Origin: Oscarella lobularis
Taxonomy: Eukaryota; Porifera; Homoscleromorpha; Homosclerophorida; Oscarellidae
Assembly (NCBI RefSeq): GCF_947507565.1
Contig: NC_089189.1
Location: 1,302,001 to 1,366,000, forward strand
Direction of reading: 5' to 3'
Length of the DNA stretch: 64,000 bases
The notes below the pieces were generated by a model that saw nothing but the letters and a program-made list of their open reading frames with translations, was not told where the DNA came from and did not search any database. Below are positions 11,307 through 21,660 of this stretch, in pieces. The first letter of the stretch is position 1. Each line of letters starts with the position of its first letter. Both the position numbers and the translations under genes were made by a program.

Positions 11307-13835
11307 ATGCCTCTGAAACTCGTCTTCTTGGTCGCGCTCTGTGCCAGCTTAGCAGACCAGAGACACTATTCCGTGCCATCGTCTACTATCAAACAAGAGG
11401 GAAACGTTATCTTTGGAGGCCTTTTCGCTATTAACCAATGCACGACTAAAAACCAATCGATCGTCGTTTCGAATTACGAGCGCGCCGAAGCGATGCAATT
11501 CGCCGTCGATCTCATCAATAACGATTCGTCGATTCTACCCGACATTCGAATCGGGTACGAAATACGAGATACGTGCGGCAATCCCGATCACGGAGTCCGC
11601 GAGGCTCTCAAATTCGTTAGAAGACAAGTAACCGATTCTCCCGTCATCGGCGTCGTTGGTGCCGGCTATTCGGGCGTGTCGATGCGAGTCAACGACTTGC
11701 TGAGTCTTTTCGACGTGCCTTTGGTGAGCTACGCGTCGACGAGTCCCGCTTTGAGCGACGATAAGCGATTTCCTACTTTCTTTCGAACGATTCCGCCGGA
11801 CGTGTATCAAACTCGTGCAATAGTTGCGATTTTGAAAGAGTTCAAATGGTCGTTTGTGCACGGAATCTATTCGACTGATTCGTATGGCAAGACGGGATTC
11901 GAAGCTCTGAGGAGCGAGAGTCGTAGAGAAGGCGTCGATTTTGGAATCGAAAAGGGATTCGAAGTTCATGCCTCGTACGAAACGGTCGAGGAAGCCTTGA
12001 GCGTTTTAGATACAAAAGCCGGAAATAAATCTGAGTGGGAACGGGCTTTGTTCAATAGTACCGTCATTGTTATATTTGCGCAACAGTTTTTAGCAAAAAC
12101 CGTTTTTCGCGTAATTCAGGGTACGCCGGGGCTGAGACAAAGAAATTTCACTTTTGTCGGCTGCGATGGTTGGGGTGCCAAAGAAGGAGCCTTTATTTAC
12201 ACGTCTTCCAACGGTACGCTATCTGACACCTTCGAAACAGCTCAAGGCTTTGTTGCCGTGAATCCATCTAGCAGTGAACTATCTCGTTTCAAACAACACA
12301 TGGCAAATCTTAGCCCAACCAGTGCCAGTCACCCTTGGCTTCAGATTTATTGGAAGAAGAAGCTGAGCTGCCGCGGAAATGAGTTATCCTGCTACAGAAA
12401 GACCTTAGCTGGGCAAACGTTTGATTCGAAAGTTTCTTACACTGTCAATGCAGTGTATGCACTGTCGTACTCTCTTCACAGTATGCTTCTTTCGCAGTGT
12501 GACAACAGAAAGACGAAGCTTGATTGCTTTCGCGAAGACTTTAACGCTTTCAAGAATGAATCATACCGAAAGCTGTTTTCCAAGCTCGTAGCTGATACCT
12601 CATTTGTAACTCTGGACTTGAAGCCGTTTCGTTTCAACGAACACGGAGATCCTGCTGAAGCAGATTACGACATTATTAATCTAAAGCTAAACGTTGATAA
12701 AGAACCGCTCTTTGACACAGTAGGAACGTGGCAAAAAGGCAAACTCAACATTTCTAAGCCCATACTCTGGCACGACAACACAACCAATGTTCCCACTTCA
12801 ATGTGCAGCTTGCCTTGCCAACGCGGAGTTCAAAGAGAATATCTAAAGGCGAGCGATGGGAGGACGGTGATGTCATGTTGGAAGTGTAATGAGAAATGTC
12901 CTGAAAATACAATAATTGACAAAAGCCAAAAAAATTGCATTAAATGCCTGCCTAATCAGACGTCAAACATTGGCGGCACAGATTGTCGCGACTTGGAGAC
13001 GACTTTCCTCATCAATACTGCTTTAGGCATACTAATTCTTACTGTGGCAGCCGTTGGTTGCATTCTATCAACTGCTACAGTGATCATATTTCTTATATAT
13101 TGCCGCACGCCTGTTGTCTCGGCACTTGAAAACGAAGTTACACTTACTCTCCTCATTGGCATTATATTTTTACACGTGCCTACTTTCGTTTCTATTTCGA
13201 AGCCAAGTCCAAACTTGTGCGGAGCGCTGCGGTTTATGAACGGAGTTTTTCTGTCGATAACTATGGGAGCAATTCTCGTCAGAATACGCTGCTACATGTC
13301 TGCAAAGAAATTCTCCAAGTCGTGTGTCTGTCGTGAAACGGCGATTGTTTTTATGGCCGTTATTGTATTGATTGCCTGCTTCATAAGCGGCTTTTCTCTT
13401 CTTATTGCAAAGCCAGGCACGGATTTGAAACTAGAAGATCACAAAGAGGCCATTCTCACATGCAGCCATTATAACATTTTGGGTTCTATTGCGTCATATG
13501 TTTACATTTTGGCTATCATTGTTGCTTGCATCGTACTTGCAAGAAAACACCAAAATAACGACGATGTTAAGTACATGCTGTGGGTTTCTTACGCAGAACT
13601 CGTGGTCATGCTTTCGTTTACACTTGTTGGATTTTTGCGGATGCAGCAATATTACGAAGCGGAATTGATCAGTCTGGCATCGTCTGTGACGTCTCTTGTT
13701 GCCTGGGCGTTTTTGTTTGCGCCAAAGCTGTTTGTCGTCTTGTTTAAGCCTGGAAAAAATACTTGGAAGGACGTACTGCCTGACGAGGAGAACTGCTCGG
13801 TTTCCAAGAAGGTAAAGCTCGACATCCCTAATTGA
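11307..13835 (+). CDS. Class C G-protein-coupled receptor (mGluR/CaSR-like), intronless
   Basis: Plasma-membrane receptor of about 842 residues in a single open exon. I chose the Met at 11307 because it begins a signal peptide (PLKLVFLVALCASLADQ); an in-frame Met lies at 11256. Residues about 30-500 form a Venus-flytrap module (NYERAEAMQFAVDLIN, SPVIGVVGAGYSGVSMRV, VPLVSYASTSPALSD, FFRTIPPDVYQTRA), best matching mGluR/CaSR. A Cys-rich linker (CSLPCQRG...CWKCNEKCPEN...CIKCLPNQTS) leads to seven membrane helices that begin near TTFLINTALGILILTV and end with FAPKLFVVLFKP, the class C TM7 signature. The amino-acid-binding serine cluster is only partly kept (GYSG instead of a run of serines), so the ligand is uncertain. 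It is head-to-head with the CARD-ZU5-DD gene. Three remnants of this gene lie in the window (7600-7805, 15745-15815, 17527-17602). Confidence 0.9.
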   Translation: MPLKLVFLVALCASLADQRHYSVPSSTIKQEGNVIFGGLFAINQCTTKNQSIVVSNYERAEAMQFAVDLINNDSSILPDIRIGYEIRDTCGNPDHGVREALKFVRRQVTDSPVIGVVGAGYSGVSMRVNDLLSLFDVPLVSYASTSPALSDDKRFPTFFRTIPPDVYQTRAIVAILKEFKWSFVHGIYSTDSYGKTGFEALRSESRREGVDFGIEKGFEVHASYETVEEALSVLDTKAGNKSEWERALFNSTVIVIFAQQFLAKTVFRVIQGTPGLRQRNFTFVGCDGWGAKEGAFIYTSSNGTLSDTFETAQGFVAVNPSSSELSRFKQHMANLSPTSASHPWLQIYWKKKLSCRGNELSCYRKTLAGQTFDSKVSYTVNAVYALSYSLHSMLLSQCDNRKTKLDCFREDFNAFKNESYRKLFSKLVADTSFVTLDLKPFRFNEHGDPAEADYDIINLKLNVDKEPLFDTVGTWQKGKLNISKPILWHDNTTNVPTSMCSLPCQRGVQREYLKASDGRTVMSCWKCNEKCPENTIIDKSQKNCIKCLPNQTSNIGGTDCRDLETTFLINTALGILILTVAAVGCILSTATVIIFLIYCRTPVVSALENEVTLTLLIGIIFLHVPTFVSISKPSPNLCGALRFMNGVFLSITMGAILVRIRCYMSAKKFSKSCVCRETAIVFMAVIVLIACFISGFSLLIAKPGTDLKLEDHKEAILTCSHYNILGSIASYVYILAIIVACIVLARKHQNNDDVKYMLWVSYAELVVMLSFTLVGFLRMQQYYEAELISLASSVTSLVAWAFLFAPKLFVVLFKPGKNTWKDVLPDEENCSVSKKVKLDIPN

Positions 13836-14243
13836 ACTTCTTTACAGAGTAAGTCTTTGCATGTACACTCGCCTGTATTTGCTTTTAATTTATATGTGTC
13901 ATGGTATCAATATAGCTTTTATGCAGGGAATACTCCGCGGAGCACCCAAGTCGTCTTGAAGCTCTGAAATGAAGTAGCAATTTTTGTTTATTGACGTACC
14001 CTCTCTAGATCGAACGCGTGGTCACTGCACTTTTAGTACCATGTTTCTTAGTCTTTATACACTAGAGTATCAGTAAAAAGCGCTATAGACGCAAATGCGC
14101 CTCTTCTTTCACTTCACAGAGGAAGAAGCATACATGGCGATGGTTGAGATATATGCACTTTATACTCCACCTTTTCTCGTGCATACGTCAGCACGGGCGT
14201 GTCCAACGACATCCGTGTCCCGGACAGAGTACTGTAGGTGGAA
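13836..14243. other. Intergenic region downstream of the GPCR
   Basis: GPCR 3' flank followed by the 5' flank of the first MFS copy. The words gggcgtgtccaacgacatcc and gtgtcccggacag (about 14194-14226) recur upstream of the second MFS copy (about 15994-16027), marking the left end of the MFS tandem duplication. Confidence 0.5.
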
Positions 14244-15618
14244 ATGTCTAAGTGTTCGTCTACACCAAGGGCATCAGCCTCACCAACGCCATCAAGCTTG
14301 ACAACGACATCACGCCTGGCAGACGAAACAACGCCGCTGACAGGAAGAGGAGACCCGAAAATGAGCGGGAAGCGTCGCGTCTTTCTATTGGCCTGCCTTT
14401 GCTATGCGATCTTCATCGCCAACATCGCTACTTCGATACTCATTCCGCTTTTTCCGCCCGAGGCGGCGCTGAAAGCCACAACAGTCAGCGAATCCAAGAC
14501 GGTCACCACTCACGTCGGTTTCGTCTTCAGCACCTTCGCGTTCGTCGTTGTCGTAGCTTCTCCAATACTGGGAACGTACGTCAGAGAGATAGGCTCCCGC
14601 TTCATGCTCACGTCCGGAATGTTCCTCGTCGGGGGCGCCACTGCTCTTTTCGGAACGATTCACTACATCGACGATTGGACGTCATTTCTTGTCATAGCAT
14701 ACGTCAGTCGCGTCATTCAGGGATTTGGCACCGCTTTGTTATACACAGCCACGTGGACAATTGCAGCGACAAAATTTCGTGATAACGTTTCGACCGTCGT
14801 TGGGATCTTGGAAATGGGATTGGGAGTCGGTTACGTCATCGGACCGGCATCAGGAGGAGGCCTCTTCAGGTTAGCCGGCTTTCCAGCACCTTTTTTTATA
14901 ATCGGCGGACTCATACTCATCGGCGTCGTTCTCTTTCCTTTTGTTGTACGTGATACTGGTAATGACGCGGACCTCACACAACAGACAACCGAAGCGACTG
15001 TTCCAAAATTGCTTACGAACTTTTGGATTTGGATGACGTCATTCTGTCTGATGATCTGTACAGCGGCGTGGGGTTTCATCAACACAACGTCATCCGCGTT
15101 TCTCCACAGCACGTTTGGATTTGATCCAGCACTTGTCGGACTTATTATGTTCTATTATTCCGTTTTCTACATCATGTCATCGCCCATAATTGGTCGCCTA
15201 GCAACCAAATTCGGACAAGAAATTCCTGATTCCTGGAATTTTGATACAAGGCGTTGCTATGCTCTTCCTTGGCCCCTCTTTCCTTCTCACCCCACTCCCT
15301 AAGAAGCAGTCATTATGGCTTTTCTTGACGACAAGCGCAGTCTTTGCGGTGTCCTCCTCCTGCGTGGCGCCATGCGTTGCTGACATGCTACGTTCGGCCG
15401 AACGAATGGGCTACACCAAAAGCGTCGCACTCAACGGAATGGTTTCGGGTCTAGCTTCGTCGTTTTTCTTTCTCGGCGAATGTTTGGGGCCACTTGTCAC
15501 CGGTCTTCTAGCTCGCGTTATGGATTACCAACACTCGAGTACCGTCTTTGGACTCTTCTTGGCCGCGTTTGCCTATCTCTACTTAGTCATAGCACTCTGT
15601 TTTAGAAACAGACTGTAA
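14244..15618 (+). pseudogene. MFS transporter, first tandem copy, frameshifted
   Basis: About 95% like the intact copy at 16045-17409 over the whole length, with matching start (MSKxSSTPRASASPT) and stop (CFRNRL). Near 15217 the intact copy reads ggacagaagaaattcc and this copy reads ggacaagaaattcc. The 2-nt loss ends the first frame at 15302 after a nonsense tail. The second half stays open in another frame from 15241 to 15618, which suggests recent inactivation or a sequence error. Products would be a truncated eight-helix protein at best. Confidence 0.8.
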
Positions 15619-16044
15619 AACAAGCGGAGAAGTAAAATGCCGAGTCATGTACATAGGGTAATATTAGGAATCTATCGTTTTGCAATTAATCATGTATGGG
15701 TCAGTGATTCATGCTTGCATGAGTTTTTTACGCACAGGGTTTCATTGGTGGCGTCTCTTGCTGCCTGGGTGTTTTTGCACCAAGCTCTGCGTTAATGTAC
15801 TGCTTGAAGAAGACAAGCATTTAGCGTTCGCAATAGAGCTTTACTATAGTGCAACTTCTTGCGTGTACACACAAATATTTGTGTTTATCTAATTTTGTAA
15901 TCAATGTTGTGGTATCAATGCCTACATCAATGATCATGCCTACATGAAGGTAGTGCCTGAGCTCCTACGTAATGACGTACTGATACGTTAGCATGGGCGT
16001 GTCCAACGACATCCGTGTCCCGGACAGGAAAAACTTTAAGTGGA
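15619..16044. other. Spacer between the MFS copies
   Basis: Holds the 3' flank of the first copy, a GPCR 3'-end remnant, and the repeated 5' flank of the second copy. No gene is supported. Confidence 0.5.
15745..15815 (+). pseudogene. Remnant of the class C GPCR 3' end
   Basis: The block gcgtctcttgctgcctgggt followed by gtttttg matches the GPCR TM7 coding region near 13689-13720. The later words gtactgcttgaagaagac resemble gtactgcctgacgaggag near 13773. Similarity seems to continue into the 3' flank (tgtggtatcaat versus tcatggtatcaat). Confidence 0.6.
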
Positions 16045-17409
16045 ATGTCTAAGCGTTCATCTACACCAAGGGCATCAGCCTCACCAACGGCATCAAGCTT
16101 GACAACGACATCACGCCTGGCAGACGAAACAACGCCGCTGACAGGAGGAGGAGACCCGAAAATGAGCGGAAAGCGTCGCGTCTTTCTATTGGCCTGCCTT
16201 TGCTATGCGATCTTCATCGCCAACATCGCTACTTCGATACTCATTCCGCTTTTTCCGCCCGAGGCGGCGCTGAAAGCCACAACAGTCAGCGAATCCAAGA
16301 CGGTCACCACTCACGTCGGTTTCGTCTTCAGCACCTTCGCGTTCGTCGTTGTCGTAGCTTCTCCAATACTGGGAACGTACGTCAGAGAGATAGGCCCCCG
16401 CTTCATGCTCGCGTCCGGAGCGTTCCTCGTCGGGGGCGCCACTGCTCTTTTCGGAACGATTCACTACATCGACGATTGGACGTCATTTCTGGTCATAGCA
16501 TACGTCAGTCGTGCCATTCAAGGATTTGGCGCCGCTTTGTTATACACAGCCACTTGGACAATTGCAGCAACGAAATTTCGTGATAACGTATCGACCGTCC
16601 TTGGGATCTTGGAAATGGGATTGGGAGTCGGTTACGTCGTCGGACCAGCAACAGGAGGAGGCCTATTCAGGTTAGCCGGCTTTCCAGCACCTTTTTTTAT
16701 AATCGGCGGACTCATACTCATCGGCGTCGTTCTCTTTCCTTTTGCTGTACGTGATTCTGTGGTCACACAACAGACAACCGAAGCGACTGTTCCAAAATTG
16801 CTTAGGAATTTTTGGATTTGGATGACGTCACTCTCTCTGATGATCAGTGTATCCGCGTGGGGTTTCATCAACACAACGTCATCCATGTTTCTCCACGGCA
16901 CGTTTGGCTTTGATCCAGCACTTGTCGGACTCATGATGTCCTATTATTTCGTTTTCTACATCACGTCATCGCCCATAATTGGTCGCCTAGCAACCAAATT
17001 CGGACAGAAGAAATTCCTTATTCCTGGAATTTTGATACAAGGCGTTGCTATGCTCTTCCTTGGCCCCTCTTTCCTTCTCACCATACTCCCTAAGAAGCAG
17101 TCATTATGGCTTTTCTTGACGACAAGCGCAGTGTTTGCGGTGTCCTCCTCCTGCGTGGCGCCATGCGTTGCCGACATGCTACGTTCGGCCGAACGAATGG
17201 GCTACAGCAAAAGCGTCGCACTCAACGGAGTGGTTTCGGGTCTAGCTTCGTCGTTTTTCTTTCTCGGCGAATTCTTGGGGCCAGTTGTCAGCGGTCTTCT
17301 AGCTCGCGTTATGGATTACCAACACTCGAGTACCGTCTTTGGACTCTTCTTGGCCGCGTTTGCCTATCTCTACTTAGTCATAGCACTCTGTTTCAGAAAC
17401 AGACTGTAA
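16045..17409 (+). CDS. MFS transporter, SLC18B1-like
   Basis: Integral membrane carrier of 454 residues in one exon. I chose the ATG at 16045 (MSKRSSTPRASASPT) because it begins the hydrophilic N-tail shared with the first copy. About twelve helices are visible, starting VFLLACLCYAIFIANIATSIL and ending FGLFLAAFAYLYLVIALC. The segments SPILGTYVREIGPRFMLASG and SPIIGRLATKFGQKKFLIPG sit where the two MFS loop 2-3 and loop 8-9 motifs belong, one in each half. Overall look is that of the vesicular amine/polyamine group (SLC18, DHA1 clan), probably proton-coupled export of an organic cation. Substrate is not readable from the sequence. It is the intact member of a tandem pair. Confidence 0.82.
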   Translation: MSKRSSTPRASASPTASSLTTTSRLADETTPLTGGGDPKMSGKRRVFLLACLCYAIFIANIATSILIPLFPPEAALKATTVSESKTVTTHVGFVFSTFAFVVVVASPILGTYVREIGPRFMLASGAFLVGGATALFGTIHYIDDWTSFLVIAYVSRAIQGFGAALLYTATWTIAATKFRDNVSTVLGILEMGLGVGYVVGPATGGGLFRLAGFPAPFFIIGGLILIGVVLFPFAVRDSVVTQQTTEATVPKLLRNFWIWMTSLSLMISVSAWGFINTTSSMFLHGTFGFDPALVGLMMSYYFVFYITSSPIIGRLATKFGQKKFLIPGILIQGVAMLFLGPSFLLTILPKKQSLWLFLTTSAVFAVSSSCVAPCVADMLRSAERMGYSKSVALNGVVSGLASSFFFLGEFLGPVVSGLLARVMDYQHSSTVFGLFLAAFAYLYLVIALCFRNRL

Positions 17410-17892
17410 AACAAGCAGAGAAATAAAATGCCGAGTTAGGTACATAGGAGGAATCTATCGTTTTGCAATTAATCATGTATGAGTCAGTGATTCATGCTTG
17501 CATGAGTTTTTTTTACGCACAGTGCTTCATTGGTGACGTCTCTTGCTGCCTGGGTGTTTTTGCACCAAGCTCAGCGTGAATGTACTGCTTGAAGAAGACA
17601 GAAGAATGCAGCGTTTAGCGTTCGCAATAGAGCTTTACTATAGGGCAAGTTCTTGCGTGCACTGTACACGCAAATATTTGTTTTTATCTAATTATGTAAT
17701 CAATGTCGTGGTATCAAGGTAGTGCCTGAGCTCCTACGTAATTATGAAGCTTTCGAAAACAACTCTTGTTCGTTTGAAGTGACTCTACATGAATTTACAC
17801 CCACGACCCTGCCCACGTCAGTCTGTCTGCCCACGTCCACTACAGTTCTCTTAGCGCACTTCAGAACCAGGAAAAGCTCTTGTCCCGAGGCG
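17410..17892. other. Intergenic region between the MFS copy and channel A
   Basis: MFS 3' flank, then a second GPCR 3' remnant, then the words gtagtgcctgagctcctacgt (also upstream of the second MFS copy near 15950). The block actacagttctcttagcgca at about 17837 is shared with channel copy B (about 46840) and marks the left limit of the large duplication. Confidence 0.5.
17527..17602 (+). pseudogene. Second remnant of the class C GPCR 3' end
   Basis: Carries gtgacgtctcttgctgcctg and gtactgcttgaagaagac as in the remnant at 15745-15815. It was carried along by the MFS tandem duplication. Confidence 0.6.
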
Positions 17893-20800
17893 ATGGAAGC
17901 TAGTGCACGACCGCGCGAAGCGTCAATAGGATACGGTCCAACGCCGTCTGCGCCCAAGGGCTTGTGGAAGGCGCTCATTGGAGTTCCGCTGGTTGGCCTT
18001 CAGAAGGGGGACGAGCAAGTGTCCAATCTCGCTCCTCGCGTGAAAAAATGGACAGACGCCTTAGAAAGAGAACGAAAATCCGATCTAAACCTGACAAAAC
18101 AATACCAAGACGGGATGACGGCTATGCACCTCTTCTTTGACTTCCTGAGGGTGCTGCATAAAGAGGACACCTACTTCATGGATGAGACAGACAGCGAAAC
18201 AATAAAGACAGGTATTTTGTCGCGGGAAAACGTTGTTTTTACGCGCACGTGATCATCGGGGAAACAACACGCACGTGACCTCACCGAACTTAGTGATCTT
18301 CGTTAGCCAGAATGTACAACCACTCTAAATGCGTTTTTGCCTATAGGTTTTGAATTGATTAGCCGCTGCGAGAACGCTTTTGTTCACATCAAAGACAGCC
18401 ATGAACGAAATTTTTTTCATCATCTTGCTGGAGCGAACGTTCATCCGAGTCTAACTCAATTTATTCTGACGCGTTTGCCTCGGCAGAATTTTGAAATTCA
18501 GAGAAGCGTCAACGCGACGGACGACAGTGGGAGAACGGTTTTGGATTACGCTTTCGATTCAGATAACCCAAGGCCAGAAAACGTAATGCAGTTACTGAAT
18601 TTCGGCGCTCGTTTTAATGACAAGAAACTGATGGTCACCGACGTCAGTGAGCTCGACAAGTTGCAGTATAAAGTTACGCAGACGCTGGCGTATCGCGAGC
18701 AACCGGAGAACGTATGCATTGAGCTCGTCGCTCACTTGCGAGAGCAGGCGGAGTCGCAGACGTACGACGGAACGGCCAAGGATCGTTTTATGACCGTTTC
18801 CGAGGAGTTGGAAGATTTGACCGTTGCCATGCTCGGCGACGCGACGAGAGATACGGAAACGTTTCATCGTGTGAGCGAAGATCACTTCAATTTGGCAAAG
18901 AGAAAAGGTCTCAAAAAGGCAAGTGAAAATTTCTCGTGTGAGACTAGAGCACATCTATTGTGATAGCTCCAATTTTTATTTTCGATATTTTCCTTATAGT
19001 ACCTCGCTTCGGGTGGTGCCCAGCAGTATGTCAATCGTAAGTGGTACGGCTTAAATCTGTCTGGAAAATCTTCGAAATCGTATATTCCGTTCACCCACGA
19101 TCTAATGCTCGGTGCTAAAGGCGGCGAATTTCTTTCGGATCGGCTGACAACTGCTGTTAGTAAAGGCCTTCCTTGGTATCACTACACCTGGCTTATCTTC
19201 CTCTTCGTCATCCAAACCCTTTTTTATATGCTCTCCTTTTCTTTGCTTTCCAACCGATTGCGCGTTCTGCACATACCGGCTGTTGCTTTTGGAGCGCAGA
19301 CGGTCATGTACTGCCTTTTCGTGGGTCTGCTATTAGCTCGCGTTCAAATGCACGGTATCCTCGCCGAAGGAGCACCTTGGAGCGGAAGTACGACGCTGGA
19401 AGTATTCGTTCTTCTTTTCTCTATTGGATTCATTCTTGACTTGATCGTCAATTTTCTTCTTTGGAGCAAACGTCGATGCCAGTCAGGACGCTGCGCTAAG
19501 TCAATGAGGCCGACGTTTCAATGGGAAAACGTGCCTATTATCACCGGATACATTATCAATGCTGTTCTTTTTCTTAGTTTACTTGGCTACGTTACAACTG
19601 GCGCCATAGTTTTGAATTGGAAAAATGAAACCAATAATGAAACCAATTATACGGCAAGAAACGTTACAGTGGAGGTAAAGTATGTGTACCTTGTTACAGT
19701 AGGGACTGCAAGAACACGAAATTCTACCTTTACAATGCCCTACTCTGCGCACATCTTTAATCTCCTGTTTTTTTGCCTAATTTTTTTTCTATTTTGGTAT
19801 AGGATTATTTCAGGGTTGTTGCAGCTTCTTATATTACACTAGGATTTGGCGCTGTTTTTGCCTGCCTAAATCTCTTGGTAATATTTCGTATGCACAGCTC
19901 TTTGGGGCCCTTACTGATGGCGTTTTGGTCACTTGGAAAAGACGTCCTTTACTTTCTTGTTGTACTCTCGACGTTCGGGCTTGGATTTGCTGCGGTCATG
20001 ACAAGCACGTATCATGCAGCTCGCACTAGAGATCCTTCGTTTAATAACAATCACCTAGCGAGGTATGTGTCCGTTGGTAATCTTCAAAAGGGGAACCATT
20101 TTCATTGAAGCGTCTTTTAAAATTGTTTCATTTTTATCTTTTTCAGTTTATTGAGTTCTGCTCAGAGTCTTTTTTGGACTCTTTTTGGATTGTTTGACTT
20201 GGACGATTTTCAGACAAGCATCGACGAGGAGACCATTTTACTGAGAATCTTTGTCGGACTTTGGCTTCTCTTCGCGTCTGTCATACTTCTGAACATGCTG
20301 ATTGGTCTTGTAACTTTGGTGTTTGAGGGCATCTATGTGAGTCTCCTTCTGTTTGTACTATAAACATTTATTTCTGAGTTCTTTCCCCAAGGATAATGCT
20401 GAGCAGGAGTGGAAATATACAAGAGCTATTGCCATCATGGATTTGGAGTCGGGAAGAGTTTTCCCCCTACCATTTGGTTGGCTTTGCGTTTTGCTGGGAG
20501 CGTTGTTTGATCGAGTGTCAAGTCAAATTTTCAAATATAAGGTATCTGCACTATTTTATTACACTCGCAGAATTGGATTGTTAGGTATCGCGAGGGATTG
20601 GCATAAAGCTGAACGATATGAAGAGTGGAGAGACTGTAGAAAAGGTCCAACATCGCGTCTTGCAACGAATTCGCGAGGCTAAGAGCAAAAGCCCTTGCAT
20701 TAGAACCGACGTGGACGAAATTGTCGTAAGTATAAATTTGCTATCAAAAGGAATGTTTTTTTCTACGTCTTTGACCATTGGCCAGGACAAAATAGATGGT

Positions 20801-21246
20801 TTGAAGGACAGACTAGATTTGCTGCAGAGTAACATGGATACTATAGTCGATGTAAGTAAGAAAAATTTTAGCCGCGCGTGGAAATGTCATGTACTGTAGT
20901 GTAGTTGAATCTTTTTGTCTTTGTTTTATACTTGATTTCCGCTTAGCTTTTGACGCAGAATTACTCGAAGACAGTTGATCGCAAGGCTGACGTCGCCACG
21001 CGGAAAGCTCAATTTGAAGCTTCGTCGTCTTCGTTTAGACAACGTCTGCCTACCTATACTTCAAGTTACAGAAAACCGGAGAGGGAAGCAGCTGCTGAAT
21101 TTCTTGCTCTGCTCAAACGATTCGTTCCCAGTATGAATCTCGGCGCAACGACGGAAATGCAGGGGAAAAAGAAAACCGCTTCTGCCGTGCAGTTGACTAA
21201 TGATGCTCACCGCGACGGAAGTGGCGGTTACACAAATTTTTATTGA
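17893..21246 (+). CDS. TRP-family cation channel, copy A
   Basis: Membrane cation channel of 890 residues. Nine exons: 17893-18211, 18347-18918, 19000-19674, 19803-20062, 20147-20336, 20392-20541, 20585-20725, 20786-20851 and 20947-21246 (2,673 nt). Exon 2 holds two ankyrin-like units (NFFHHLAGANVHPSLTQFIL, DDSGRTVLDYAFD). Exons 3-5 give six helices, a pore loop (SLFWTLFGLFDLDDF) and a long S6 (LWLLFASVILLNMLIGLVTL). LLNMLI and a following EWKYTRAIAIMDLE segment are typical of TRP channels. An acidic motif (LDLDDF) sits at the selectivity-filter position. The tail has a short helix (DKIDGLKDRLDLLQSNMDTI) likely to form a coiled coil. Intron 2 has a GC donor (aaaaag|gcaagt). TRPC, TRPV or NOMPC subclass is not resolved. 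It converges on the giant gene 415 bp downstream. Confidence 0.85.
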
Positions 21247-21660
21247 AACTCATGGTATTTCAAAACGAAGCGTCTAAACTGCCGCAAAACGAAGGGAAAT
21301 CTGTCGTTTTTCAAAACGATACCAAAAATTTGCCTATGTTTTACCTTATGTCGTCTAACCCTATAGTCCGCTTTTGTACTTTTGCATTCTTTTACTGGAA
21401 TTTTGTAGTGTCGTTGCTAGGATCTTTTAATCTAAATTTATTATTGTCTGCCGAGGCAAAATTCTATTTTTGTTGCAGTGGTTTTCCCTCTAATCCGGGC
21501 GACCAGAAAGAGCACATGGCAGCGAAAGCATCTATGGCGAAAGAAGCGAATGCTATACCGAAGGAGCGCTTCAGCGACGATTTTCTACAATCAAACAAAG
21601 CGTACACAGAGTAAGACTCACTGACAGAAAGAAAAAAGCCTCATTTTTTCTTGTTTTCGC
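21247..21660. other. Convergent 3' interval with a conserved short reading frame
   Basis: Separates the stops of channel A and giant protein A. An open stretch near 21480-21614 (PGDQKEHMAAKA...FSDDFLQSNKAYTE) follows a good acceptor (tttttgttgcag). Its start is conserved in copy B (50452-50480), but copy B then diverges with indels. It could be an alternative last exon of the channel or shared 3' UTR; coding status is unproven. Confidence 0.4.

Noticed and set aside
14095-14301. Small open frame overlapping the 5' end of the first MFS copy
   Set aside because: It overlaps the MFS N-terminus in another frame, has low-complexity composition and no recognisable domain.
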